This document shows, one piece after another, positions 45,846 to 58,563 of a DNA stretch of 64,000 nucleotides. Below the pieces are notes generated by a model. It had not been told where the DNA came from. It ran no database searches and saw only the letters and a program-made list of their open reading frames with translations. Both the position numbers and the translations under genes were made by a program. This DNA is from Lepus europaeus (Eukaryota > Chordata > Mammalia > Lagomorpha > Leporidae), in assembly GCF_033115175.1 (NCBI RefSeq), contig NC_084837.1, forward strand, positions 88,238,966 to 88,302,965. Reading direction: 5' to 3'. Position 1 is the first letter of the stretch. Each line of letters opens with the position of its first letter.

Positions 45846-46090
45846 AAAGAGACGTATTCATGTTGCAGCACATGGCTTTAAAATCCTCAATGGGTACACA
45901 ATGTACCGTTTATATGATTAGAATTGTATCACAATAAGTTTTCATAATTATGCTAAAGACAGCATGTATCACATCCTTTAAGGAGTTCGAAAACATAGCT
46001 TTAAAGTATTTTAAATCAGTTATTAAATGGTTACGATAACTGTTTGAGAGCCAAGGAGAGAAGGAAAAAGGGAGAGCAGCGGCACTCGCA

Positions 46091-46597
46091 CGCGTGTGTG
46101 TGTGTGTGTGCTCACTACCCATAGGCTTCCCAGGAAGACCATGTGTGTGTGTGTGTGTGTTCACTACCCACAGGCTTCCCGGGAAGACCGGGTGTGTGTG
46201 TGTGTGTGTGTGTGCTGGCTCACTACCCACGGGCTTCCCGGGAAGACCATGTGTGTGTGTGTGTGTGTGTGCTGGTTCACTACCCACAGGCTTCCCGGGA
46301 AGACCGTGTGTGTGTGTGTGTGTGTGTGTGTGTTCACCACCCACAGGCTTCCCGGGAAGACCGGGTGTGTGTGTGTGTGTGTGTGTGTGTTCACCACCCA
46401 CAGGCTTCCCGGGAAGACCGTGTGTGTGTGTGTGTGTGTGTGTTCACCACGCACAGGCTTCCCGGGAAGACCGTGTGTGTGTGTGTGTGTGTTCACCACG
46501 CACAGGCTTCCCGGGAAGACCATGTGTGTGTGTGTGTGTGTGTGTGCTGGTTCACTACCCACAGGCTTCCCGGGAAGACCGGGTGTGTGTGTGGCCG
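46091..46597 (+). repeat. (TG)n minisatellite, 9 units (copy B)
   Basis: Nine tandem units of about 45-60 bases, each a (TG)n run followed by 'ttcaccacccacaggcttcc' and cgggaagacc. TG length varies between units, and spacer variants (cactacccac, caccaccca, caccacgca) cluster, as expected from stepwise expansion. Open frames of alternating Cys-Val or His-Thr here are repeat artefacts. Confidence 0.92.
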
Positions 46598-46896
46598 CGG
46601 TTTGAATACAGTGAGCCAGGAACAGGGGATTCAATTCATGTCTCCTGTAAAGGTGGCAGGAACCCAGCTACTTAAGCCATGACCATTGCCTCCCAGGGAC
46701 CACGTAAGCAGGAAGGCAGGCAGGAAAGGAACCCAGAAGCTCTGAGGTGGGACGCAGGCATCTCAACCAGCATCTTGAACAATCATTCACACTTTTGATT
46801 CCTAAAGATACTTTGAGAGTATAGTAAAGAAGTTACAATGTCTAACAAGCCCTTGATGTGTTCATAGGAGCCCATAACACTCAGCATGACAGGTAC

Positions 46897-47103
46897 CGTG
46901 TCCTGAGGACTGACTGTCGCTCAGCAGCCTGGCCTGCCTTCTCTCCAAGGCCAGCTGCTTATTTCTCTCGATTCTTTGTTGTTGCTCTTCTGTCAGGCTT
47001 CCACTCGATTCCGAGGCAAACTTCGCACTTTCAGGTGAGTTTGTAAAAAAGGGATCTATTTCAGCAGCAGTTGTATCATGGTCATTATTCTCCCCTACGT
47101 CAT
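46897..47103 (-). CDS. TIPIN: TIPIN-like penultimate coding exon (copy B, partial gene)
   Basis: Counterpart of 4591-4797, also 207 bases and open with intact splice sites. It reads [10 protein letters not shown] and LLSDSQ, closer to human than copy A. The intron to the last exon (43871-46896) holds seven SINE segments and the expanded TG minisatellite. The rest of the gene is not recognisable up to 64000. Confidence 0.84.
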
Positions 47104-47229
47104 CTGCAGTAGAAAAGGAAACGTCAGTACATCTGTAGTATTAGAGTAGTTACAGAAGGAGCTCGTCTTCAGTCAGGGGCAGGCGTCTACCCGAAGAAAT
47201 AATTTGTAAGGCATGAGAATGTGAGAATA

Positions 47230-47515
47230 GGGGCCAGCACTGTGGTATAGCGGGTAAAGTCGCCAGCTGCTCCTCTTCCCATCCAGCTCTCTGCTGTGGC
47301 CTGGGAGATCAGTGGAAGATGGCCCAAGTCCTTGGGCCCCTGCACCCACCTGGGAGACCCAGAAGAAGCTCCTGCCTCCTGGATTCTGATCGGTACAGTT
47401 CTGACTATTGTAGCTATTTGGGGAGCGAATCAACAGATGGAAGCTCACTCGCTCGCTCGCTCGCTCTCTCTGCCTCTATGTAACTCTAACATTCAAATAA
47501 ATAAATCTTAATAAA
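47230..47515 (+). mobile_element. C-type SINE, sense (copy B)
   Basis: Matches 4924-5202 with an extra (CTCG)n. Confidence 0.8.
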
Positions 47516-48279
47516 GAGAATGTGGAAATATATACTTGATATATTCTTGATTTAAAGACACATTTATAAATCACTTATAATGAGGCACATTAGTCAAATG
47601 GAAATACTATCTAAAATATGCTTGAAAGGAAAAGTTCTTAGTTATGATTACAAATATTTTATGCTTGGCCCGGTAAGAGAGCTTAAAGAATCCAAATCAT
47701 CTTCTTGTTCTACATTTTAATTTCTGGCCATAGTGTCTCTGTATAACATACAGTCATAATTTTATGTAGGCCATTATCTTTTAGAGGGCAAAGCAGACAC
47801 AAATGAAAAAGGAAAAGAAATTTGTATCTGCAGACATGTTCCCAAAATAATGTTTAGAAAATAAATGCTCTACATTATTGATGTTAACAAACTCGTAAAA
47901 CCACCTAGATCAGTTATCTCAAAGCAGGATGCCTCCAACGTGATCCACAGTGGTGAGGATTAGATGTTCCATTTAAGTATTAAGCAAAGTGAGTTTTACA
48001 AATAGGTTTAAAATCTTATGACAGTCACTGTCATCTGTGAGCTCCCTGGAAGGGTGAGAGAGCGGGGCCTCTTTTCACTTTAAGTGTAAGCACACGGGGA
48101 CACAGTTGTTTCTGACTGCCCAGTCAAGTAAACACACAGATATGATCTTGTCTCACCCAAACAATTCCAAAAAAACACATGAGCGGTAGCTTAAAAAGAT
48201 TCTGCAAAAGAACACAATGCCTCCAATTGCAATAGAAGCACAAGCAAGAAATATGTGACTTTTACTTAGTTAATTGTTT

Positions 48280-48590
48280 TAAAAAAAGATTTATTTGAAA
48301 GAGTTACACAGAGAAGGAGAGGCAGAGAGAGAGAGGTCTTCCATCCACTGGTTCACTCCCCAGTTGACTGCAGCGGCTGGAGCTGTGCCAATCCGAAGCC
48401 AGGAACGTCTTCCAGCTCTCCCACTTGGGTGCAGGGGCCCAAGGACTTGGGCCGGATTCTACTGCTTTCCCAGGCCACAGCAGAGAGCTGGATTCAAAGT
48501 GGAGCAGCCGGGACTCGAACCGGCGCCCATATGGGATGCTGGCACTGCAGGCAGCGGCTTTACCCACTACACCACAGCGCTGGCCCCTCT
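48280..48590 (-). mobile_element. C-type SINE, antisense (copy B)
   Basis: Matches 5965-6275. Confidence 0.87.
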
Positions 48591-49219
48591 ATGTAACTTT
48601 TAAATAAAAAAAAAAAAAAAAAAAGTTTAAAGCTGTGCAAAGGTCGCAGGGCTGTTTGTATACCCACAACCACACACACACACACACACACACACTAGAC
48701 ACTGAAAGTCCTTGTGAAGGTGTTCGCGGACTTCTGCCTGCTTGTAAATGGCAGTGGCCTGTAGGAGCTGGGCATGGTCTGGTTTGTCCTGGGCCACAGT
48801 GCAGTGCCACGCCGGGTGGGATGCCAGATGGCCTCTTCTCTTTGGCTTTCCCTTCCCTTGGCTGTCCAAGGACCCCAGACCACAGAACAGCCCACTGCTC
48901 TCGCAGCTTTCAGCACTGTGTTGCTGATGGAAATCTCTGACTGGCTCTGTTTTGCTGGTGCCTGAGCACCCACGTGCTCAGGCTGCAGAGGAGCGTGGAG
49001 CATCTGTATGGGAGTGCAGACATCAGCAACCGCTGGATTAAAATCAAAAGGTCTCATCAAAAGCTCAGCCCCGGGAAGGTGGGCATTCTAACAAACAGCT
49101 AAGAGGACAGGGAGGCTAAGTGCATAAAAGAAATCCTGGAGGTGAGCTCCAAGGGCCAGAGTGCTTATGGAAGCGAGTTTTGAAACGCTCTGTATTTCTT
49201 TCTTTCTTTAAGATCACCT

Positions 49220-49527
49220 AGTGGGGTCAGTGTTGCAGCATAGTGGGCTGAGCTACTGCCTGCGATGCTGGCGTATCATATATACCCTGCTTGGAGTCCC
49301 ACATCCCAGCTCCCTGCGAGTGAGTCTGAGGAAGCAGATGGCCCAAGTGCCTGGTCCCCTGCCACCCATGTAGGAGACAGGATGGAATTCCAGGCTCCTG
49401 GCTTTGGTCTGACACAGCCCTGGCCATTGTGGCCATTTGGGGAGTGAACTAGCAGATGGAAGACCTCTCTCTCGCTCGCTCTCTTTCTCTCTCTCTCTAG
49501 CTCTAATTCTGCCTTTCAAATAAATAA
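49220..49527 (+). mobile_element. C-type SINE, sense (copy B)
   Basis: Matches 6938-7243; the CT run is interrupted by CTCG. Confidence 0.8.
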
Positions 49528-50021
49528 GTGTATCACACTAGTACAACGTGCACGTGGCAACACAAACAGTGCTGAAACATGCATACGCCTGACAAAAACG
49601 TTCAAGTTCTGTTCCTTTCTGAACTCTTCCCTCCCGAGTCATTCACCCTTGTTGACAGCTGGCAGATGGGGATAATTTTAAAAGTTCTTGGAAAATGGAA
49701 TTCAAAATTTCCTTTGGTGCAAACATTTTTTGAAATTCATGCATACTTTTTTCCCCCATAATACACATTTTCCATGGATGTTTTGAAAGACCCCTCATGG
49801 AGAAGGGATGAAGTGACTGCCATGTCTGTATACCCAGTCCCTGGGAAAGTCATTTTGAACCCCAGCGGTTGGTTACAGAGTTCATGCAGTAGTGACCCGG
49901 CTGTGCCACCTTTCGGCTAGGAAATGATCAGAGTTCTAGAAACTGCAGTATAAGCTATGATGGTAGACTGTGGGTGAATGCGCTTACAGGGCTACACTAT
50001 TCTGAACTATGGCATTTAAAT

Positions 50022-50367
50022 TTTTTTGAAAAAAATTGATTTAAAAGGCAAGGTGACAGAGCGAGAGCGAGAGAGGGCAAGAGAGTGAGAGAGAGGGAAG
50101 AGCAAGCTTCCATCTACTGGTTCACTCCCCAAATACCCGTGACAGCTAGGTCTGGGCCAGGGCATGGTCAGGGGCCAGAAACTCCATCTGAGTCTCCCAC
50201 GTGGGTTTCGGGGATCCTCGCATGTGGGCCCTCCTCTGCTGCCGTCCCAGCTGCGTTAGCAGGAAGCTGGATTGGAAGTGGAGCGGCCGGGACTTGAACC
50301 CGCGCTCTGCTATGGGATGCAGGAGTCCTAAGCGGCAGCATAACCTGCTGGGCCACCGCGCCTGCCC
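50022..50367 (-). mobile_element. C-type SINE, antisense (copy B)
   Basis: Matches 7738-8083. Confidence 0.8.
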
Positions 50368-51377
50368 CTCCCCGCCACGTTTCAGTACCCACCCTGCCCT
50401 TACCTGGACTCCCGGAGTCTCAGTGACTCCACTTGTAAGTTACGGCTGGCAGGAGGGATGATGCTGGCTATTAACGTGAATGACCTCGTGATTCCAAAGG
50501 CTCCCCTAACTGTGTGAAAGTGCCCGGTCTGTCTGAGGAGTCAGTGTATTTCCACCTGGACGCCTCTCCGTGGGAGACACATCGGAGGAGAAATGGCCTC
50601 TGAGGTTGCTCTGCTGCTTCCATTAGGGATAATTTCATTGCCTATATGTTCCAGGCTGTTCATCCTGGATTTTCACTTTTCCCAGCAGATCCAATGGCTC
50701 CCTTCTGGCATTCTAAACGCCCTGTGAATCCCCGTAATCCACTTTGCAATGATTACTCTAAAATGTTCTGCTTAACTCTTGCTAATTTTTCAAAGGGAAA
50801 ATTATTTTGCTCTCACCAAATGGTGTGTCTCAGCAAGATTTTTAGCGCTGTGTGCTTCGCCTACCGAGAGTTTTGTCCTTCTGCCACTAAGGGGCGCTGC
50901 TTCATGGCTTTGGTTTGTGTTTTTAGGGGTCTCTCTGCTGAAGTCCCCCTCTGGGCTGATGCCTTCCTGGAAACTTGGCCTTTCACATCGTGCCCTTAAA
51001 ACGCATTCCATGACTCGAGGCAACACACACAGCTCAGATGCTCCAACCTTAATTAGCAACCAGGCTTCATTGATTGATAAAGAAAAAGAAAATCCTTTAA
51101 TCGAAACAATCGAAGGGGAAATTCACTTGTGCAGATAGCTGCTTATAATTAAAAAAAGAGAAGCATCCCTGTTTATTGTTTAATTTTTAGTCTTGATGTC
51201 ATTTGGTACAATTACACGTTCATCTGTCTTGCAGGGTTTTTATTTCCAGCAATGATAAATGCTTATTGCATTGGATTAATGTACTTTATGGAGTCTTTGT
51301 TTATTTTGCTATTTTATTATGGATATGTTTGAATGTGGGAAAGTGAATTCCATTTGAGTCTTGTATTAAGACAATGA

Positions 51378-51716
51378 ATTAGGGGCTGACACTGTGGTGT
51401 AGTAGGTTAATCCTCCACCTGTGGTGCCGGCACTCCACATGGGCGCTGGTTCTAGTACCCGGCTGCGACTCTTCCCATCCAGCTCTCTGCTATGGCCTGG
51501 AAAAGCAGTGGAAGATGGCCCAAGTGGTTGGGCCCCTGCATCAGCATGGGAGACCCGAAAGAAGCTCCTGGATCCTGGCTTCGGATCGGTGCAGCTCCGG
51601 CCGTTGTGGCCATTTGGGGAGTGAACCAGTGGATGGAGACCTTTCTCTCTGTCTCTCCCTCTCACTGTCTGTAACTCTACTTCTCAAATAAATAAATAAA
51701 AATCTTAAAAAAAAAA
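51378..51716 (+). mobile_element. C-type SINE, sense (copy B), uninterrupted
   Basis: Matches 9093-9416; its tail is the empty site of the A-only SINE. Confidence 0.87.
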
Positions 51717-51726
51717 AGACAATGAA

Positions 51727-52063
51727 TTAGGGTCTGGTGCTGTGGCATAGTGGGTCAATGCCCTGGCCTGGAGCTCCGGCATCCCATATGGGCGTCAGTT
51801 TGAGACCCAGCTGCTCCACTTCGAATCCAGCTCTCTGCTATGGCCTGGGAAAGCAGTAGAAAATGGCCCAAGTCCTTGGGACCCTGCATTCATGTGGGAG
51901 ACCCTGAAGAAGCTCCTGGCTCCTGGCTTCGGATCGGCACGGTTCTGGCCATTGTGACTAACTGGGGAATGAACCAGTGGGTGGAAGACCTCTCTCTCCC
52001 TGTGCCTCTCCTCTCTCTGTGTATCTCTGACTTTTAAATAAATAAAACTTTAAAAAAAAAAAA
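51727..52063 (+). mobile_element. C-type SINE, sense (copy B)
   Basis: Matches 9792-10128. Confidence 0.87.
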
Positions 52064-52203
52064 GGACAATGAATTCTAAAAGCTTATATTTATAACTGAA
52101 AGGTTATGAAGGAATGGGGTGGGGGGAGAAGACAAAGATGATTCGCAATGATCACAAACTTCCTGATTTTGGATACATATAAGCAAAGTATTAAAAATTT
52201 CAG

Positions 52204-52568
52204 AGTGGGGCCTGGTGCTGTGGCATAACAGGTTAAGCCACTGCCTGCCTCGCCAGCATCCCATATGGGTGCCGGTTCTAATCCCGGCTGCTCCACTTCT
52301 GATCCAGCTCCCTGCTAATGAGCCTGGGAAAGCAGTGGAGGATTGGGCCCTGCACCCACGTGGGAGACTCTGAAGAAGCTTCTGGCTCTGGCTTCTGCCT
52401 GGCCCTACCCTGGCAATTATGGCCATTTGGTAAGTGAACTAGCAAGTGGACAGCTCCGAGCGTTGCAGCCATTTGGGGAGTGAACCAGTGAATGGAAGAC
52501 TTCTTTCTCTCTCTGTCTCTCCAGCTGTAATTCTGCCTCTCAAATAAATAAATATTTATTTATTTATT
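52204..52568 (+). mobile_element. C-type SINE, sense, internal duplication (copy B)
   Basis: Matches 10268-10632. Confidence 0.75.
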
Positions 52569-52569
52569 A

Positions 52570-52891
52570 TTTTTGACAGGCAGAGTAGGTAATGAGAGAG
52601 AGAGACAGAGAGAAAGGTCTTCCTTTTTGCCGTTGGTTCACCCTCCAATGGCAGCCGCGGACAGCGCACTGCATTGATCTGAAGCCAGGAGCCAGGTGCT
52701 TCTCTTGGTCTCCCATGCAGGTGCAGGGCCCAAGCACTTGGGCCATCCTCCACTGCACTCCCGGGCCATAGCAGAGAGCTGGCCTGGAAGAGGGGCAACC
52801 GGGATAGAATCCGGCACCCCAACCGGGACTAGAACCCGGTGTGCAGGTGCCGCAAGGCGGAGGATTAGCCTGTTAAGCCATGGCGCCGGAC
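52570..52891 (-). mobile_element. C-type SINE, antisense (copy B)
   Basis: Matches 10634-10955. Confidence 0.85.
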
Positions 52892-52911
52892 TCAAATAAA
52901 TAAATCTTTAA

Positions 52912-53163
52912 AAAGAGAGAGAAAGAGAGGGAGACAGAGATTTTCCCTTGATGGCTCAATCCCTAATTGGCTGGAATGGCCAGGGCTGGGCCAGCCCAAA
53001 GCCAGGAGCCAGGAGCTTCATCCAGGTCCGCCACCTTCTGCTGCCTCCCATGTGCACTAGCAAGGAGCTGGATGGAAGAGGAGCAGCTGGGACATGAACT
53101 GGCGCCACATGGGATGCCAGAGTCAAGGCGGAGGCTTAGTCTACTACGCCCCAGTGCCAGCCA
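52912..53163 (-). mobile_element. C-type SINE, antisense, truncated (copy B)
   Basis: Matches 10977-11224. Confidence 0.7.
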
Positions 53164-53477
53164 CCCTGTACAAGTTTCCTAATCTCCTCTGTAGAGCAGC
53201 GGTGTATTAATTAGGGTAATGCTACCTGCTACAAGTTTATATCTCCAAGAATCCACCAAGAATGCTCCCAGGTTCGGGTAGGCAAGGTTTTGCTCTGCAG
53301 AGTCCTCCAGGTTTCCAAGTTGACTGGGGGGAGGGGAGGATCCGCCATCTTTAATGATGACTTCCCAGATGCCTGGGGCCTTGGCATCCAGCAGTGGATC
53401 CAGGTGGAGCATGCATGGGGGTCGCCATGGGCCAGGTCTGGACGTGGGGCCACTACATTCCACCCATTAGAAGTCAG

Positions 53478-53815
53478 TCAAGGTGCCAGCGCTGGGATAT
53501 AGCGGGTAAAGCCACCACCTGCAGCACCAGCATCCTATATAAGTGCTGGTTCCAGACCCGGCTGCTGTACTTCCAATCCAGCTCTCTGCTATGGCCTGGG
53601 AAAGCAGCAGAAGATGGCCCAAGTCCTTGGGCCCCTGCACCCACGTGGGAGACCTGGAAGAAGCTCCTGGCTCCTGGCTTCGGATCAGCTCAGCTCCAGC
53701 CATTGCAGCCATTTGGGGAGTGAGCCAGTGGGTGGAAGACCTTTCTCTCCCTCTCTGCCTCTGCCTCTCTGTAACTCTGCCTTTCAAATAAATAAATACT
53801 TAAAAAAAAAAAAAA
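53478..53815 (+). mobile_element. C-type SINE, sense (copy B)
   Basis: Matches 11518-11855, preceded by the B-specific 22 bases. Confidence 0.85.
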
Positions 53816-53889
53816 GTCAGTCACATGGCCACACCTATCTATCTGCCAGGGAGGCTGGGGAGTGTGGTTCATCTCTGTGCCACAGAAAA

Positions 53890-54509
53890 GGAGGACATGA
53901 CGCTGATGGACAGAGTCAGTGTCCACCACAAGAAATCACGCACTGAGGGACGGTGCCGAGACTCGGAGGTGGTGTTGTGATGGACACTGGACTCACTGGC
54001 TCCTGGGGACGGCGGGGCAGGGCAGGGCAGGGCGGCAGGGACAAAGAGAGCAGTGGAGGCCTGGACATCGTCAGGGAAGGGCAGAGCAGACTGATTCCAC
54101 TGGGCTAAGGGTTTCCACTGAGGCACCCCGGTAGTCACAGATGCTGTTCACCAAAGGCTGTCACTGCCCTGCCTTCAGGCCACGGGGTGGGAAGGCAACT
54201 CCTGCCCCAGCCACGCCCATTGCTGGGGGTGTGGTCATGGGACTAAGTTCTGGCATGGTGTTACTGGACCTGACAGCCCACTTGATGTGGGGTAGGGAGA
54301 ACAGAGCCCAGGGACAGGGCAGGAGCTCACAACAACAACAAACAAAAGTTACTGAACAAGAGCGAGGTTTTAGATGTGTAATTGCTGGTCAGGCTTGCTT
54401 CCACATTTTTGTCTCATTCCATGACACAGAAGTTTCTCATCTTAAAAAACTACCATTGTCTTCAGCTTGTCTCACACGGTAGGCCAACGACTAGCCAGCT
54501 CCCTTAACA
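53890..54509 (-). repeat. 3' LTR of the antisense provirus (copy B)
   Basis: LTR start TGTTAAGGGAGCTGG at 54509 on the - strand, after the polypurine tract. Same element as 11930-12552. Confidence 0.6.
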
Positions 54510-57410
54510 CCTCCCCTCAAGAGAAGTAACCCACAGTCTTATGCGGGGCGGGGGGAGAGTGAAGGTCCATATTCTGCATTGTCTTCAAGCTGGCATATGG
54601 GGGCGTGGAGCTGGTTACGGGTACTCTTCTCTTGAGGTCTGCCCTGTGGTGTTGGAAAAGATGGTCCGGCGTGGTTCACCGGGCTGATCATGTCATCTGA
54701 TGGACACACAGACTGGAGGCCCTGCCTCATCATCATCTGGAGCCGGACACCTTCTATTCTGGTAGAGACAAAACAAACGGTGCAGTAAAGACACAGGGTC
54801 CAAGGAGCAGTGAGAGTATGAGAGCTATAAGGCCGAGGAGAGACAAAAACCGGGATTTCCACAACCCAGTGTGGCGCCAGAGATTCCAACCCTGTTCAGC
54901 CTGGTCCTAGCGCTGCCTGGCCTCAGCCAAGAGATGGTAAATACAGTTCACGTTGTCCCATTTGACCCAAACACAACCATCGTGCAGCACACCCCCTTGG
55001 GCAGCAGTTAGCGTGCCTAAGACCCCCTGTTTTGAAGGACTAGGCTTGGCCATCCTTGCGCAGGGGCCCTAACCATGACAGCCTTTCCCTGGGAAAAGGC
55101 TGTGTTTTGTTCTCTCTCCCTGCTTTATTATTTCCTGGATCTAGGGATCTACAACCGGCTAAAGAAATGGCGGAGCTGTCTTAAGGCTGTCGGAGTAGGG
55201 CTTTGCTGCACGGCCCATGTCCTCTCTGGGTCAGCCTCTGTCCCCAGGGGTGAGCACGAGCCCTAAACAGTCTACTTCTGACAGCAACCACCTTCTGCTA
55301 GGAAGTTAAGGGTGTTAGTCAAAGGTCCCAACCTGGAGTCTTGAGAGAACACAGCAGCAAATCGTCTACATATTCAAGGATCTCTCTACCCGCCTCAAGA
55401 GACTGGTTCTTTAGGTGCTCTGCAGGGACCTGTCCAAATAGCTGGTAGCACTGTCCAAGTTAGCTGTAACTCTATGCCATTGGCAACTAAGAACCCACAG
55501 GAGGGGCCTTTAGGCTTAATGATAATAGAGCAGGCCAGGTATGTGTGAGGCCCAGAGCTCTCTTCACATGGGGTATCGGAAGAGACATTGCAACACAGGC
55601 ATAAATCTCCTTAGGGAAGGCACCATGTGAACCCTCATTACCAGGCAGAACCGGAAGGAGGTGAGCACAGAATTATCATCTCCAGAATCTAAAAGAAAAG
55701 GCATGGCCTGCCTGCAGCATCCAACGACCCTAGGCCCTGGCTCCCCGGTAGCAAAAGTCGGCTTGGGAGCAGATGGAGGGAAGGGCTTCCTGGGCACAGG
55801 GCCAGCAGGGCCTGTGGTGCTGACCTGGGAGTCCCCCTGCCCTCGGGGCAATGCGGTGACCCAGCTCTTGGCAGAGAGGCCAGGGCTCTTTCAGAGGCCA
55901 GCTTCTGTTGTGACAGCTGCTCGCCCCGTGCCCTGGCTTCCACGTGGAACGCAGATGCTATGTGGGCAGAAGTGGCCTCACTGGGTCTCCTCGATGGCAG
56001 GCAGATCACTGCGGAAAGCAGCTATCGGCTGGGCCTGCCATCGCTCCTCTACCACTCCCCCTGCTTGGCTCCTTCCTCTTCCTTCTGGTCTCTGTCACAG
56101 TAGACCTGGGGCAGCCTTTCGCATGTCAGCCAAGGGGTGCTCGGCCCTATCCCTAACGTTTGAAGCTTCCTTCTAATACCAGGAACGGCCTGAGTTGGGA
56201 ACCTACAGTCAGGGGCATCTTTAGACTGTGTGTTTTCCTGTGAGCGAGGAGAACCGTGTCCTTCTGGTAAGAGTGAACGTGTCAGTGAGCTCACACCGTC
56301 CATCTATCCATGTAGAGCTTCCCATCTCCCTCTTTGTGTCTCGTATTGTAAAGAGACCTCCTGTCCTGAGCATTCCCCCAGGAGCCGTTCAGTCCCACGT
56401 GTCCTGTAGGGGGTACCTCCCAGTGGCTTCTACACTCAAGGCTGAGGGCTGAATCTCCAAGCACAGGAGAGCAGAGGGCACAGGGACGCTGGGTACCCAC
56501 AGGGGCACTGTTCTGCGGTGGCAGTTCTTTTGGCCTTGCCTCAGGGTGGGCTCTTGGTGGCAGATTAAGTTTTAGCATGGATGAGTCCAGCATGCAGTTT
56601 TTATGGAGTTCATGATTTTCTCTTAGCGCCATAAAGGCCTGCACGTCGGGGACTTCTGTCCACTTACTGTGCCCACGGCAGAACAGGTCTAGCTATAAAA
56701 TGGTATTATAATTTAAAGTTCCATTTTCTGGCCAGGCTTTCTGGTCACCTAATTTATATTGTGGCCAGGTGGTGCTGCAAAGAGAAATTAGCCATTTCAT
56801 TCATCCTTAAAGTCAGTGAAGGAGGGGGAGTCAAATGTGACCAATTTTTGAGAACACGTCCTAGAGGTGAGCCGAGGGGGATGAGGGTCGGTTCCCCATC
56901 TGAAAGGGAACAGGGAAGCTAGGGCAGGCGTCCCCGCCATCCGAAGCGCTGCCACCTCCCGACGCCTGGAGAGCTCCATGTAAGTTCTTCCCAGGGCTTC
57001 GGGACTGAGCGTGGAGCACGTGGGCTGCGGGCCAGGGGATTCCACACTTCACTGGCATTTACCCCATACCCCATTAATGTGTTGACCACACAGCCCGGCT
57101 CATTTCTGGTATCCGTATGCACCACATGAGCCATCTGCAACCGTGTCTAAGTGTCCTTGGGGACCTCTCCTGCCTTTTGGCTGCACCTCCCACAAAATGC
57201 CCGGCTATTTAACGTTCAGCTTGTCTGAGCCTCTGTCAGTCACCCTGTAGAGCATCTGGCCTGTTGACAGAGCCTGCTGGCTTGGGCAGGACAAGAGCAT
57301 GCATTTATCCCATTTTTGGTTTTGTTTGTTTACCCTTTAATTCGACCAGCCATGACTGCTGGGTAGCTACTGGCAAAATGCACCCAGCTACTGAGTAAAA
57401 CCCCAGGCCT
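53890..57410 (-). mobile_element. Degenerate gammaretrovirus-like provirus, antisense (copy B)
   Basis: Counterpart of 11930-15450 with the same pol/env deletion. Landmarks: gag start about 56899, protease remnant near 55660-55700, YVDD codons at 55361-55372, env TM tail 54539-54889, polypurine tract just right of 54509. It carries private substitutions and small indels relative to copy A but no restored frame. Confidence 0.75.
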
Positions 57411-57957
57411 GACACAGGTATCCTGTCCAGTGGCAAGGATTTCCCATGGGTGCATTGCTGGACCCCTATGTAGACATTCTGCCCCCAACCTGGGGAGTTT
57501 AACCTTTAGCGCCTTGGGACCCTCAGTACCTGGAGAAGGCAGGGGAGGGGTGCGAGCGAGGTTAGGAGTGCAGTGGGGGAGGGCAGCCAGCTCCCTGTCT
57601 CAGTGACGACCGAGCATACATTCCCGCCACCCTCTGCAGCCCCCTGATAGACAGGAAGCAACCCTAGGTCCACAGCCAGGGACAAAGGGCCCAGCTGACT
57701 CCAGCCTAATGTGCAGAAGGACAAAGAGCCCCCAGGACTCAAAAACTGAAAACCAAACAGGATGTGGTTACAGCTGGACTCGGCCAGCTCCAGATACTGA
57801 CTTCCCAGCAATGAGATGGTCCTGAGATGTGTGATGCTTGCAAAACCCTGCCCCAACTTCCCCCAGCCCAAAGGACACAAAGCCCTAGGCTCCTGCTCGA
57901 GAACACCTCTCACTGAGGGAGCTTTCCTTTGCTTCAATAGAACTTTGCTCTCCCTCG

Positions 57958-58263
57958 GGACTGGCATTGTGGTGTCGTGGGTCAAGCTGCTGTCTGCAAC
58001 GCCAACATCCCATACGAGCACTGATTCGAGGCCCAGCTGCTCCGCTTCGGATCCAGCTCCCTACTAATGTGCCTGGGAAAGCAGCAGAAGAGGGCCCCAG
58101 TTCATGGGCCCCTGCCAACCACATAGGATCCAGATGGAATTCTAGGCTCCTGGCTCTGTTGTAGCTACTTGGGGAAGGAACGAGAAGATGGAAGACCTGT
58201 CTCTCCCACTCTGTAACTCTACCCTTTAAATAAATAAGACATAAAATCTTAAATATAAAAAAA
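57958..58263 (+). mobile_element. C-type SINE, sense (copy B)
   Basis: Matches 16000-16305. Confidence 0.8.
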
Positions 58264-58563
58264 TGGACTGGCATTGTGCACAGTGGGTAAAGCCACTACC
58301 TGCAACACCAGCATTGCATATAGGCACTGGTTCATGTCTCAGCTGCTCCACTTCCAATCCAGCTCCCTGCTAACGAGCCTGGGAAAAGCAGTGGAAGATG
58401 GACCCAAGTCCCCAGGGCCCTGCACCCACACCGGAGACCTGGAAGAAGCTCCTGGCTCCTTGGCTTCAGCCTAGCTCAGCCCTGGCCATTGGGACCATCT
58501 GGGAATGAACCAGTGGATGGAAGATGTCTGTGACATTCACATAAATAAATAAATCTTTTAAAA
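58264..58563 (+). mobile_element. C-type SINE, sense (copy B)
   Basis: Matches 16306-16605 with no visible difference. Confidence 0.78.

Noticed and set aside
46094-46675. Frames of 150-190 codons made of Cys-Val or His-Thr repeats
   Set aside because: They are translations of the TG minisatellite in several frames; not coding.
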